NCBI GenBank assembly: GCA_020726505.1
Contig: JAHLEZ010000005.1
Span: 310,001 to 374,000, forward strand
Direction: 5' to 3'
DNA length: 64,000 nucleotides
From: Leptodontidium sp. MPI-SDFR-AT-0119
Taxonomy: Eukaryota > Ascomycota > Leotiomycetes > Helotiales > Leptodontidiaceae
Position 1 is the first letter of the stretch; every line of letters starts with the position of its first letter. This document shows positions 24,256 through 40,137 of this stretch, one piece after another. A model generated the notes under the pieces. It worked only from the letters and a program-made list of their open reading frames with translations, did no database searches and was not told the DNA's origin. The translations under genes were made by a program, and so were the position numbers.

Positions 24256-25435
24256 ATGCGGTTCTCAACCCTCCTCCTCAGCTCTTCGCTCTTAGGTCTT
24301 TCGATAGCGCATATAAGCTCCTCTTCAGGACGAGATTTCACGCTCCCATCCAGACGAGGTTGTCTCGTTTCCGACGATGGCTCCATCGCCCCCCTTATCA
24401 CTCGGCAAACCCGTCGTCAACAAAACAGCACCTTTCCATCCAGCATAACCGTTCCAGTAAACTTCCACATCGCAAGCACCGAAGCAGACGCCAATCTGAT
24501 CACCGAATCCATCGCATCGGCACAATTCTCCGTCTTGTACGACAATTTCGCAGCGCATAATATCAATCTTATTTTGAACTCTACGACTCGCGTGATTGAT
24601 AATTTAACTGGTTCGGCGTTTTTCGTCAACGAGGCGCCGGAGGGTGAGTATAATTATGTGTATTATAGAGAGGAGTTGGATGCGTATTATAGGCAGACGA
24701 GGAGGGGTGGGTATGATGCTTTGAATATCTATTTCTTTAGCCAGTACTTGCCTGGTTTGACGGGGTATTGTCAGGTTAGTTTTGCTGTCTTCTTTTTTCT
24801 CTATCTCCCTCTTTCGTTTGAGCTTACTTGTTCGGTCTTGTTATACCCAAGAAAGAGGACAAAAAATACAAACTCCTTGTTTTAACTTTCTCTTCAGAGG
24901 CACAGAGGTCCCTGGAGGAATACCGAGAATCAACGTTAACACTCAAAACTAGTTCCCAACACTCACCCCACTCACGGAATCTGACGATGAATTCTGGACC
25001 GATTCCTGCCAGATCAACGCCCTGACTATGCCTGGCATTCCAGCCGAAGTCGCAAATCCAGAATGGAATCTAGGCCATATCGCCGTCCATGAAGCAGGAC
25101 ATTGGTTCGGTCTCAATCACACGTTCGCGGGTGGTTGTGGCGCTACGGGCGATTTTGTGGCGGATACCCCGGCGCAGAGGTGGGAGGTTTATGGGTGTCC
25201 TGTCGGTGAGGATACGTGCCCTGATGCGGTGGGCGAGGATCCGATTAGGAATTTTATGGGGTATACGGATGATAGTTGGTATGTTTACTTTTCTCTTTCC
25301 TGAGGCGTTTTTGTGTTTGTGTTTGATTTTGGGGTTGGGACTGTGCTGATCAATGTGGTTTTTAGTACTTCGGAATTCACGAAGGGTCAGGAGGAGAGGA
25401 TGTTCCACCAGTATCTGACTTATAGACGTCAGTAA
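24256..25435 (+). CDS. Secreted M43-type zinc metalloprotease (MEP1-like)
   Basis: Three exons: 24256-24774, 24953-25278 and 25366-25435, giving 304 residues. The first intron (178 nt, GTTAGT...AACTAG) uses a distal acceptor: the nearer TTCAG would run into stops, while this one restores GYCQFP, a typical sequence of the family. The second intron is GTATGT...TTTTAG. A signal peptide spans residues 1 to about 19. A propeptide-like region follows, then the catalytic zinc motif HEAGHWFGLNH (about 219-229) and the met-turn segment NFMGYTDD. The C-terminus ends FTKGQEERMFHQY, as in cytophagalysin/pappalysin-type (M43) fungal proteases. There are several N-glycosylation sequons. It is predicted to be exported and to degrade extracellular protein; substrates are unknown. 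Confidence 0.9.
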
Positions 25436-26914
25436 AGGGGTCAAGTTGAGAAAGTACGAGGCTAAACTTGTGCACGGGGTGACGAAGTCAGGTTGTTAGG
25501 CAAGCGCGTACCGTGCATGTGAATTGACATGAAGTTATGATGATAAGGAAGAACTGAATTTGTACATAATGAGTAATACAAGCTCCTATATATACATTTT
25601 TAAGGCTTACAGCTAGTATAACATATTTCAAACAGGGAAATAATTCATAGGAAACTACCTAGGTATACTTCACTAGATGACATAGCCAGGGAAATCCTCG
25701 ATTCAAGTTCAATGTTGCAGAAGAATGGCATATTCGTACACTGCATGCTGTTGCTTTTGTGAAACGGATACATCTAGGCTGCTTGAAGGAGTCTTACTTC
25801 CTTCTCTAAGGAATATCTTCCCGATTTCCAACCAACAGCAGTGGAGTTTTGCACCAGCTTACTTCCTATCTGTCTGCTGGCAACTACCTACCTACCTATC
25901 CTTCTCATGCTCCAAAATTTCCTGCACAAACCTCCAATGAGCTATTCAGAAACTTCAATGAAACGTGGATATTACTCCATCTACGCGGCAAGATCTAGGT
26001 AACTGCATCAACCCTCTTCATTTGAATTAAGCGAGGTCGAGAGAAAGCTGCGTAAACAGTCCCAACCCAGCACAATATGGTCCAGTCCACCCAGCTCACT
26101 CCAAGTCTACGACCACAGCTGATGAGAGAAGTCGTTCGAAGAAAAAAATACGCTAGCATACAGGATGAGAAAGTCCACGCGACTAGAAATTCAATCCGTT
26201 TCAACTTCTATCACGACAAGGTGTGGTACGCAACGCGTGAAGTTGCCTGAGAGATTCCGCTTTGAGGATTGTTCTATTTCTGGGTTTACAATGAGAGTGT
26301 AGAACGAGAGAAAGAGAGAGAGGTATGAGGTTATCTGAAGCGATGATGGGTATGTAGTAGAAAGAATAGGATAGGGGGTGGTCAATATCTCGTCAAGAGT
26401 GAGATATAGAATATCGAGACTCGGAAGTAAAGAACGTGAAGAGCAAGGCAGGGAGGAGCTTTCCTAATTTCCGATGATTTTGCTTAGATGTGTTGTGACA
26501 TTGTAATATTATGGTGATGTTGAGTACTGAGAATACATGAGAGCGGTGGCAGTAAGAGGATTTGTTACGGGGGTCTCTTCGTTAGATGCTTGCGCTGTAA
26601 GTTGAAAGGCTACGAGACAATTAGATTACTTGTATACTTCTACGGCTATATGTGATGATGACCACGAGAGAAAGAATGTGACAATCACCTCTTCGCAGCT
26701 GCAAGCATATCATGTTACAGTGCAGAACGTAAATATTTCACAGAGAGCAAAGAGAAAAACGTTCCCCAAGGTGCTGGTTTCAATGCATATTATTAAATGC
26801 AATTCTTTTCCCATCCATCCCTATTCACACAAATGCACGCATCCATAAACACCAAACACCAGTTCAACCCGAACCAGCTAATCTAACTCAAGTTCAGTTC
26901 CCATCTACGCCCAC
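25436..26914. other. Convergent non-genic interval
   Basis: 1.5 kb between the convergent protease and BRX1 genes. Only short, unconvincing open frames; the ends are expected to be 3' UTRs. Confidence 0.5.
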
Positions 26915-28057
26915 TCAAGCAAAGAGTTCCTTCGTATCAAGCTCATCCACCTTCGCTTTCCTCCCCCCACTAGTCCTAAGACCCAACTCTCCCTTCTTCG
27001 CCAACCTCTCCACGCCCTGCTCAGCCCTCGCATTATACCTACCTGCCTTCTTCTGGCGAATCTCACTCCTAACCTGGTTGGGACTCACGAACTCCTTATT
27101 CTCATAAATAATCGGACCACCAAAACTGCCTTCCTGGATCACAATAGGCGTGAGTACGAATCTCGGTCCGATCTCCACGAGACTAATCTCCGTCTCCTTG
27201 CCCTTGGTATGCTTTTCTTTTAGTTTCGGGGTGCCTTCCGAGGTAGATGGGTCGGAGGTGATGATTTTCGAGGCCTCAGTCTCGCTGATCTGGTAGTTCC
27301 GGATCCAGATTTTGCCGTCGGTGAGGGTGAAGCCCATTACGTGGTCGATGAAGGGTTTGGCTTTGCGCGCGCCCTTGGGAACGCCGAAGATGTGCAGGAA
27401 GAGCTCTTTGAGGACGCGGAGGTGTGGTTCGCTGTCGAAGGTCGAGTCGAAGGAGAGGATGGGCCGGGAGCCTTTGAGGCAGTTTCCTGTGAAGTGGAGC
27501 TCTTCCATGGTGTGTACTGTATGGATTGTTAGTCAATGCTCTCTCACGTCATCTCTCACTCTCCTCCTATATAGCTCTATCGCGATTGACGGGAGGAAAG
27601 GGCTGGACTAAACGTACGGTTCTGCATGTGCATCTTAACGGTAGGTCCATTGGGCGCCTTGCTCATCCACAGATACAGATCTTTCCCCTTTCTCGCCTCA
27701 AAGAAAAATACATTGTTGCAGTTATACAGTTCCGCCAGCTCGTTCAATTGGTAAAGCTTTGATTTCGTGTCGAGCTTTGCATCTTTGCGGCCGTGAGGTA
27801 GGAGGGAAGCTAGGTCGTTGAGGAGATGTCGATGTCTGCCCAAAAGGATAAATTAGCACCGCATTCCAATCCCAACTGCAACTTCTTTCTGGTGCAGTTG
27901 TAATTTGCAGCTCAGGACATCTTCCTCACCTGTAAGTTATCCCCCTCGACGACAAGATCAACACCCTTTGCTTATTCTTCTTGACTCCATTCGCAGGACC
28001 CGTAACCTCATCTTTGCGACCACTGGTCTTCGATAACGATTTATAGACTGAAGCCAT
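26915..28057 (-). CDS. BRX1: Ribosome biogenesis protein Brx1 (Brix domain)
   Basis: Three exons on the minus strand: 27930-28057, 27618-27835 and 26915-27516, giving 315 residues. Introns are GTGAGG...GGGCAG and GTACGT...ATACAG. The N-terminus leads into the Brix core: RVLILSSRGITYR, then RHLLNDLASLLPH, then VFFFEARKGKDLYLWMS and MEELHFTGNCLKGSRPIL. These segments are strongly conserved in Brx1. The later region contains FGVPKGARKAKPFIDHV, IWIRNYQI and EIGPRFVLTPI, again typical. A basic tail follows. Brx1 is a nucleolar factor that, with Ebp2, assembles the 60S ribosomal subunit. Length is slightly above the yeast protein (291). Confidence 0.95.
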
Positions 28058-28958
28058 GTTTTTTGTGTGGTGTTGTCGTCGTCGGCGCAAATCGAGACTT
28101 TCCTGGGTTTGGCTTTGGGGAACTTTTCCGCCGTAATAAATTTCATTGATATCAGAATCGGCTGCAGCTATCTTAGCGTGGTTTATGGTGGCGCTTGTCT
28201 AGATTGACACTAGTGGAGAGGTGAGATATCAGCCTCGTCGGCTGATATGTTTTTGATCTTCTCCACCCAAAACAAAGGTTATTCGGCATTGCCTATCACA
28301 GAGCTTAAGTCAATTGCAGAATTTCCAAAGTGCTAATCACTGTTTTGACGGAATTCGTGTTATATGCCGAGTTGTGGAGAGTATGTTTGGTACACATTGA
28401 GGAACGGATGAATGTAGATTCAGTTTCCGAATGTTCAACTGAGGGATCAATAAAGTGCATAGGGCAAATGTATGGAGGATGGTAGAAGAAAGAAGGCTGG
28501 AATTATGGATCACTCCTAGTGAACTTGACTTTCAAGCACTTGGGCTCGGGACAACGAGGAGAAGCTCTGGCTGATGTTGCAACAGATCGCATCTTTGGTC
28601 AAAGGAAATCCCGGAACAACACTAAACGGCAAAGAACGAACATCATTAGGACGAATTCATTGATAAGCAACCATAGCGATCGTTGAATGCATGAAGATCC
28701 ATCAGAACCACCCTTCCTGCACAACAAATACCTAAAAGAGACCGCAAAAGACAATCCGGAAGAGTCATCAGAATCTGATTCCTCGAGAGTCGAGCTCCCT
28801 GTGCACAGCCATCCTAGACTGGAACCTGAAATCTTCATGACTTCCCCCCATGCTCCCATCGTAACATGTTACAGACGCCTTCGCCTTTGTATCAAACCAT
28901 CAACCAACCAGAATATGTTTCTCGTAGCTGCGTAAAGTGAAAGAACGAAGAGGGATCT
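28058..28958. other. Spacer between BRX1 and Rab11 genes
   Basis: Both neighbours are on the minus strand: BRX1 promoter on the left, 3' UTR of the Rab gene on the right. No supported gene. Confidence 0.5.
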
Positions 28959-29847
<889 letters not shown>

Positions 29848-30726
29848 TTGCGGATGGAGAATATGGGGAATGTTGTGGTGGTTGCGAGGCAGAAAAGCAG
29901 AAGGAGGGAGGGGACAATGTAAGGTGGATGATATCGTGAGATGGACAAGGAGTTGTCGCAACGGGCTGGCTGGCCCAAGTGACAAGCAGCCCAGGTCGCA
30001 AGTTGAAGGCGGCGGAGCCTTGGCACCAACCCTAAATATCAGGCACAGGGAGCGCTAGCTGGCTTAGTGGGATATATTGCACTTCTCTTGAAGCGAAAGG
30101 AGGATATATCAACAACAGAACAGAACGGCGAGATCGAGGGGAAGCTGATTGAAGAGAAGAGAAACGCAACACAAGGGGAAGATAGTTGTTCTTGGAACAC
30201 GAAATCAGAAGAAGCCGTCTGTTTCGAAACAGAAACGGCAACAGCAACAGCAACAGCTAGCAAAGGAGGGTCTGCGCTCAAGATCACGTGTGGTGGCCAA
30301 CGACACGCACTACACGCGACCGACCTAGTCAAGCTAATCGCTGTATGTACCCAGGTAGGTAAGCCAGGATTCCAGTCTTATGTCCGAAGTCAAAAGCAAA
30401 GCAAGGCAGCAGGCAAAAGGAAATGTTCTAACTTAATATCCAGACTGATCTTGTGTGTTTAGGTTGTGGCTTTATGAGGTGAAGGGAAGGAAGTTTCTGT
30501 GAGACTGTGCCTGTGTACATTCCGCTTCAAACTCTCGGACACAGGCCAGCAGCCTCAAGAACAACACCTTGCCACCTCGGGCCAGGGCAGCTGGACAGGT
30601 CCGCGCTTGTTGAGCTGGCGAACGCGTTTACAACTGCAACTGCAAGCTGCCGTCTTCCCATCTCATGTTATGAATGCATAAGTCACTTCAAGGTCCAGTC
30701 CGTCATCACGGATCCATCTCATCGCC
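29848..30726. promoter_or_regulatory. Divergent promoter of Rab11 and chromodomain genes
   Basis: 879 nt between two opposite start codons. It includes a short CAACAG/GCAACA repeat near 30237-30257. An open frame at 30067-30462 looks incidental. No specific site assigned. Confidence 0.5.
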
Positions 30727-33700
30727 ATGTCTCAAAATGTGGCTCAACAAACAGCGACGGTCGATGAGGACGACATCTCTCTCAACTCTACGGAGAGTGA
30801 GGCGTATGGTTCAGACAAAGAATTCACGGTAGACCGGATCTTGGCAGAGAGAGGCTCAGCAAAGAACAAATTATACCTCATATCTTGGGAGGGATATCCC
30901 GAAGAAGAATCAACTTGGGAGCCCAAGGCCAATGTGGGGTCCGATACTTTGGAGGAGTGGAACCAGAGACTAGAACGAGAGAAGAATGGTCTTGATGAGC
31001 CATTTGATATCGCTAGATTCGATGCTCTTATCGCGAGACTGAAGGCCGAGAAGGAAGATCGCCACAGGCGTCGGGTGGCCAAGAGACGGCGGATTGAGTA
31101 AGTTATTCTCACCATTAACATTGGCATTTGTCCGAGTGCGTGAATATGGATATTGACATTGGTTTAGTAAGGCAAAACTTGAGGCCTTGGCGGAAAGGCG
31201 AAGACGACATGCGATTAAGAATGCAAGCGACTCGAGCAGTGAGGCCATTGAGGAAAACGAGGTCGAGAACGCTCCAGGCATGAAGACTAAAGGCGCAGCA
31301 CGACGTAGACAGACAGCAACAAAGCAGTCATTCAAGAGGCCGATAAAGGCGCTCGATTTCTCGGCAGTGGATGACAATCTATCTGATGCGGAGGTTGAGA
31401 AAAAAGCCACGAAGGGAACGTCTAGTATGACTGGTCGGCGCACTACGAAAGAGGTATGCACCCCCGTATTTTCTTGCTCATCTAGTAGCAGAAACTTCTT
31501 TTCCCCATAGGTTTGGGATACTCGCGATGAAAGACAATATTGAGGAGGCTGAATTATCCGTCGTCTCGGATATGGGATTTGTGCCGGAATCCCAAGCGCT
31601 GCGATGACTTTGACCATGGCCTGACATGATTTTAGAAACCCAAGCCAAACCAGAGGCAATCAGATTCGTCCTCAGAAGACATACCACTGGCAAAACGAAA
31701 AGACTTGGCTCAAGCTTGGTCATCATCTGCCAACGTATCTGCAGTCCAGCAACGTAAACCAGCGGAAGGTCTTGCAAAATCTACTCGACCATCTCTTCTA
31801 GCTGGAAAATCAACCAACGAGAATGTGCCACCACGAGTGCGCTCATCAACTCGAGGCGGGAAGGGGGCTACCAGGGGAGGATCGAGTATGGCTCACAAGA
31901 ATGTTTTTGAATCCAGAGAGCCAGCTAAACCCCGAGGGAATGTGAGTATTCTTCGATTTTCTTTCCTTTGAGCAGTGTCTCCCGTGTCTAAGCGAGAGAG
32001 AGAAATCTGTGCAGGACCCTTCAAATACAATCTTAAGCCCAAACCCCCTCCCCTCTCTGGTATTAAAAGACCATTGCTGATATCACGGACGTTTCTTAGC
32101 TTATCAGAAATGCCATGGATTCATCAAAAGACCCAAAGTTATTCAGCAACAGGCGACTGGGTTGGTTGGCACAGAAGCAAGGCCGAAATATGGCAGAGCG
32201 TGCCCCTGACATTGATGCTATCGGCGGCCTGTTCGAAGCGGGACAATCAATCGAGCGTGTCAATCCTGCAACCCTTCGCAAGTCGACAAGGGAGCAAGCC
32301 GATTCCGAAGAACCCTCGAGTGAGTTGTTTGTCCCAGCTCACTCGCCCGTTTCACAATTGCCAGAAGCACTCCCACCGCCAAAGTATCAATACAGTCAGC
32401 CGAAATCAGGACGTGAAGTGTGTTTCTTCTGGCATAAGAACCAAGTGAATAAGTTCAATCCAGTGTGCAGCAATACATATGATTGCTCTCGGTTGCATTA
32501 CTATGAACCTGGAGCCGAGATCAGTGCCCCACCCCCTGGATTTGTCGAAGCGGGATATTCAGGGCCCCAAGTATGCTTTTTCTGGCATAGGCACGAAGAA
32601 GATAATTCTAGGCCTCCATGCGTCAACGGAGACGACTGCTCCCGGCTCCATTCATACGAGGAAGGAGCTACAATCAGTCCTGCGCCGCCTGGGTTTGTTT
32701 ATCCTAAAGATGAGCTACCGCCGCCGTCAGAGGCAGATGCGCAGGATGGCTCGCCTATGGCTATAGATGACGACGAAGACTTCTCCCATAATGATAAACC
32801 AGATACCCCACCACCATGGCAGGAACTTGTTGCAGCTGAGAAGCCATCTGACAAGCCAGATGTACCCCCTCCGTGGCAGGAACCGGTTTCAATTGCTGGT
32901 GAAAGACGCCCATATCGTTCTACCTGCTTCTTCTGGGACCAAGCTCAAAAGAGCAGCATCAACACAGCTTGTAGGAATGGCGAGAATTGTACTTATGTAC
33001 ATGGCTATGAGCCTGGAGTTCCGATAGCCCCGCCTCCGAATGGTTGGACGGACATGTCTGCTGGGTTTTCTTCGAACTGGTCTGCTGCTAGCTCAGCGAG
33101 ACCGCAAGCGGACTGCTGGAGACCAACCGACCCAACCCGAGACTTGCCAAATGAAGCGCCTCTTCCGATGAGCAATCCTAATTTGCATAATCTGCCTGTA
33201 CAATCTCAGCCATCCCTAGAAACAAGTACTTCGTCCATAGCTAGCGTTGTATCGCAGCCATTGGCCAACTCCTTCTCACCCGGAATCGGCTCTTCAAGCA
33301 ATCCTCAGACACCCGGCCCACGAGCACGCCCCCCTTGGGACCCGCACGATCCAACAAATGCAATATGTCACTTTTGGTATGAGCGAGGGAAATGCACCAA
33401 AGGCAACAGTTGCGCTTACTACCACGGCTCGAATGAAAGACTACCCGTAGCTCCCTCACTTTACGAACAATCAAAAATCAGGAAAGAGACCACTTGCAGA
33501 GATTGGGAAAATGGATATTGCTCCAAGGAGGATTGTTGGTTTATACACAAGCCACGACCGCTGAAACGTGTAGCTACACCCGATCTTCCTCATCGTGGCA
33601 TGTCAATGAGTATTGCAAAGGATGAAGCAATGCCCTTCACGGATGAGCCAGAGGCGATTCCATCTACTAATGGTAACTTTCGAGATCGGTACTTTCGAGA

Positions 33701-36700
33701 CCTACCACCAACCGATCTTCTGGACTCCTTGATCCAAACTTCCCACAAAAATGCCTCTGGATCTGGCTCCTTCGCATCGGATACAGCGTCACCTAGGCAA
33801 GGTCGATCGGAAGCTGAGTCGCCCAGCAGCCACCATTCAGCTCCGCCAAAGAGACGAGCATGGACCCCCAGAGATGCCAACAATGCCATATGTTACTTCT
33901 ATCACCAAGGCAACTGCAAAAAAGGCTCTGATTGCAACTACATTCACAGCAAAGACCCAACATTGCCTATATCGCCTCATCCCTTCGACGAGACTGCACG
34001 TTCAACATGTCCACTTTGGGCAGAGGGACGATGCCCCAAATCGGCTGCGGAGTGCCAATATCTTCATGAGAACACACAATTTGTTCCTTCCCGTATCAGC
34101 AGGAAAGACTTGCACGATACATATCAAGGAGAGTCACCAGCTGTTCAACGAGCGCAAATTCCGACAGGTCCACGTGTAAAGACTGTCAGATTTGCCACTG
34201 ATGAGCCCTCAATGACCGCGTCAAAGACTAGTTCTCGTACTGATTCGATGCAGCTCCGTGATATTTCCACTTTTGATGGACACGGTGACTCGAAAACTGT
34301 GTGCAAATTTTGGAGAAGAGGATACTGCATGCGCGGTAGGTCTTGCTGGCATCTTCATGAAGAACCATCTCGCCAAGCTCAGGCATATGGTGAAATAGAT
34401 CACGAGATGTCAGATGCCCCTATTGAAATATCAACTGGCTCAAACCATGACCCGCTGCCATTCAATCGCATGGCCAGAGTTGAGCGGTCGAAGAGCAATG
34501 AGGTTGCTCCCAACATTGATGCAGATATCGATATGCTGCGGTCTGAAGATACGCAACTTGATGTGGGACAGCAGTCGGCGCCCGCATCAGGCCTTACAAG
34601 TCAACCGGTCCCAGAGATCAAGCGAAAGATCACCCTTGACGACTACAAGCGACAGAAAGCTCTGGCAAATTTCGGTGCGAGAGCCAAGGATATTGTGTTT
34701 GGTTCTGATGGGACACAATCCGCCTTCTTCGATTTTGGCGATATAGAACAGTCCGACCAAGACCCTTGGAAGCAAGAGTTCGCCTCGACACCCAAAATTT
34801 TTCTCGACCAGTTTTGCATGGCCGAAGATTTCAGAGCACAACAGGAATTGTTTCAAAAATCCGGACTTAAGCACGGGTGTCTGGAAGCAGCAGACCCGGC
34901 AAATCCGGCCATGGTCAAATTCGTCGGTCATGTTGTGGATGAATTGGTTCTCAGGGCTGGGGGACTGCTCTCTACGTTTGAGACATTCGCCATTCTAGTT
35001 TACCCTGGCAAGAGAGAGGAGTGGAACTTTCTCGAACCGCCGTCCAACCGTGAATCTGGATTGCGCTACTTCATCTTCAAGCATGACTTCAAGCCAGGAA
35101 CTCAACACCTGCCAGCCAAGTTGGAGTTTGGTGAGCCTTACAGAACATTATTAGCAGCCAAAATTCATGGCCTCCGCCTGAAGAATCTACTCCCACCATT
35201 CTCAGAAGGCGAGAATCCGTACAAATTCTTCCTGATATTCCCAAGCTCAGAAAAACAAATGGTCGAGTTCTTTGCAGCTTGGATACTGGCCTGCCATGCC
35301 GAATCTCAAGTTTTCGACAGTCTCTCGGAAGGTTCGTGGGATTACTTTGTGAAAACCAATACTATGAAAGGAAGCGACAAGGGAGTCATCTTCGTCCATG
35401 AATCCATGGCTGCAAGCCTGCATCAGTTACCATATCTGAAGATTATCATCAAGACAGGTGGAATCCTTTTCTGGAGTGTGTCCGATTCGACTTCTCTCTA
35501 TCCGCTCTTTCCATCCATCTATTCTGGCCCCCAGTCAATCGTCGGACGGCTCAGATTCACCCGCCTATTTCCTCACGGTTGTGCTTTCTTGCTCACTCCC
35601 AGCTTCCTGATTGCAGAGCCAGAACTTTCCTACACAATCTTGAACTGGTTCTTGATATCTCCAAAAAGCAAATTCGCAACCGCTGTACCTGGCACGTGGA
35701 AACTGGTCTGCTGTCACAACTTTACCAACTACCTCTTTGATCTTGCGAATTCCAAGGTGAAGGAAAAGGAAGACTTCGAAAGAGAGCACAAGGATTCACC
35801 TGCGAAAGACTCGATGTTACACCAAAAAAAATTGAGCTTCAGTCATTGTGAGACACGTTACAAACTGCATAAGGCTCTTGTTAACTGGCAATTGAAGAAC
35901 TCAGTGGATTTGGACTCTGACTCGGAGTCAGATCACAACGATGACACTGAGCATCCATTAGTGCAAGCACCAAAGTGGATTGACTCGGACGACGAGGAAG
36001 GGCTCATCAATTGGTTTGCTGGATGGTCGATGATGAAACTCGATACATACCGGAAATTTGTTGTTGTCGGCACGAATTCTCGCAATGCTACTCTCGCCAC
36101 GAGAATTAAAGAAGTCGCAGTTCCAAAGGGAAACGCTGTGACATCCGGGGTCATCACCGAAGCCACTACGGCTGTTTCATCTCCCGCTTCGTTGCAGAAG
36201 CAAAAGGCACTTGAGATTGTCGCCAGATTAAATGCCGCTGGTGCTACACTGACAGCATCTACGAAGGAAGTTAGTTCTAGAGCCGTGGAGTCCGATGTAT
36301 CCATGGATATGGTGGAATCAAGTCCTACCAGCCAGGGTTTTACAACACACGGTATCGACGCTCGTCAATCCCAGGACGTACTGACCTTGATTGCGCAAAC
36401 CGGCTGTGGAACAGAGGATGCTCACAGACTTCTCGCTAAAGCCAACAACGACTTGCCTCGTGCTATTCAATTGCATAGCGAAGAGGAGTTTGACTCTCAA
36501 TTCGCAGCGCTAGTTGCAAGTGAGAATCCTCGCGGTCGACAGCTTCCTCACCTAGCAGTCGGCGAATCAGACCGTCAACGAGCTCAAGAGTTTCTAGAGA
36601 GACCCATCACACCTGCCCTATCCGACAGACGGCAATCTGGTCAACTCTCGCCTCTAGCAGATGGCGTATCGTCGCCACAAGTCAACACAGAAGGCCGACA

Positions 36701-37319
36701 TCAGTCGTCCAGCACAGGGAGCAGCCCCTCTCGAGCCGGCATCGTCACGGAGAACGGCAAACGCTTTGTGCCACACTCCGTTCGGCCTAACAACGCCATT
36801 CGCCCTGAACAAATAGTCAAGCCCGGCTTCGTCCCCGAGGAAGACAAAGTCTTCTACAAGAACCGTCGTGTTGTCGATGGTGTTCCACAGTACGAAGTCG
36901 GTGGTGGGGGAGAGGGCTCTAGGGATGCTAGTCGGAGAGCAAGTCTCGTCATGTCGCCCAGTGAGATGTCACTTCGTTCTTATGATGGCGAGAATGGTGC
37001 TGGTGTCGGCGAGAGATCGTTCAAGAGAGGTCGTTTCGAATCTGTCCAGCTTGAACCTCGAGTTCAGCCTCAGCCTCAGGCCCAGCCAGATACCGAGACT
37101 GAAACGGACACAGAGACTGACACAGAGATGGATATGGACATCGAGATGGAGATAGTCAGCATCCGCAAGACTTTCCAAGCTACATCTTCGTGGTATCGAG
37201 AATTGACCGCCGCAGGCAAGGGATGGCAGCACATCGTCGTCTGCACGCAGTGGGATGATAAGGATTACGCCGGTTCTACGGCGGGTGTGAACTTCACCAA
37301 GAAGTATCTGGGGATGTAA
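30727..37319 (+). CDS. Chromodomain, eight CCCH fingers and UBA-like region (2060 aa)
   Basis: Four exons: 30727-31097, 31168-31453, 31636-31941 and 32100-37319; the sum is 2061 codons. Introns: GTAAGT...TTTAG, GTATGC...TTTTAG, GTGAGT...TTCTTAG. The chromodomain is at about 36-85: FTVDRILAERG, then LYLISWEGYPEEESTWEP, with F, W and Y in the positions that bind methyl-lysine in HP1. Next come eight Cys3-His fingers: three tandem ones with an unusual C-X14-C-X5-C-X3-H spacing (about 429-454, 480-505, 597-622), then five of the usual C-X7/8-C-X4/6-C-X3-H type (744-763, 787-804, 919-937, 958-977, 1056-1074). A large folded-looking region (about 1164-1590) follows, then a UBA-like helical segment (about 1746-1790) and a TE/TD-rich acidic run near 1986. 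Chromodomains bind methylated histone H3 and CCCH fingers usually bind RNA, so a nuclear chromatin-RNA role is inferred. Confidence 0.85.
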
Positions 37320-38047
37320 GGGAGGTGGCTCTTGGGGCTGGGAAGGGAGGATTTATTTGCGTGGATGGTGGAGCTGAGCTGAACGAACAAATTGGGGTGG
37401 ATAATACAGGACTGGAATTGGAGTTTTTGCAGACTTAGATTGTAATACATACAGTACCGCAAGGCAGGCGTTGACTTAAGTGAACAGCCCCAGCGACGAG
37501 CTAGTTATTTGCGCCGATGAAGTTAATACAATTTTTCTTGAATGTCTCCCTTCTCTCCTGATGTGAGACAGCGACGGGGGCATGTAAGATAGATGTAATG
37601 TATAGTACTCTTTCCGACCTGGACGACTCGGACATAATAATACTACAGTAGAGACGTATTCCTCCTCCCCGAGGAATGGGGATATATGTGTAATCATCAG
37701 CTCTTGGAACTGGGACCCGTTCATACAAGTCCAGTACATGAACATCGACAACAAATCTTAAGCCGTCACACTGCGGAAGACTTAGTATGTCATACCAGAT
37801 CACATTACATCACACATCACTAATCAAGGGACCAAGGTCCGGTTTTTGGACGAAAAAGGAGAAATTGGTTTGTTACAAGCTAAGGAGATGTGATATCAAA
37901 GGGGGATCTTGGTTTCTTTTTCCACGTCTGTACACAGCCCCGCGATCAAATGCTGCCTACCCGCTCTGCAAAAACCGCGAAACCATTCCCGCAAAAAATA
38001 TACACACCTCCGTCGGTTCCCACACGCATCTATTACCCCCCTACACT
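37320..38047. other. Convergent 3' spacer
   Basis: 728 nt between the chromodomain gene and the ATP synthase beta gene, which converge. Expected 3' UTRs only; no other feature seen. Confidence 0.5.

Positions 38048-40137
<2,090 letters not shown>

Noticed and set aside
30067..30462. Open frame of 131 codons in the Rab11/chromodomain divergent spacer
   Set aside because: Contains a CAACAG simple repeat and no protein-like domain; the position suits promoter and leader sequence.
31975..32448. Open frame MSPVSKRERE... between exons of the chromodomain gene
   Set aside because: Runs through the third intron and then out of frame over the first coding part of exon 4; the frame starting LIRNAMDSSK is the real one.
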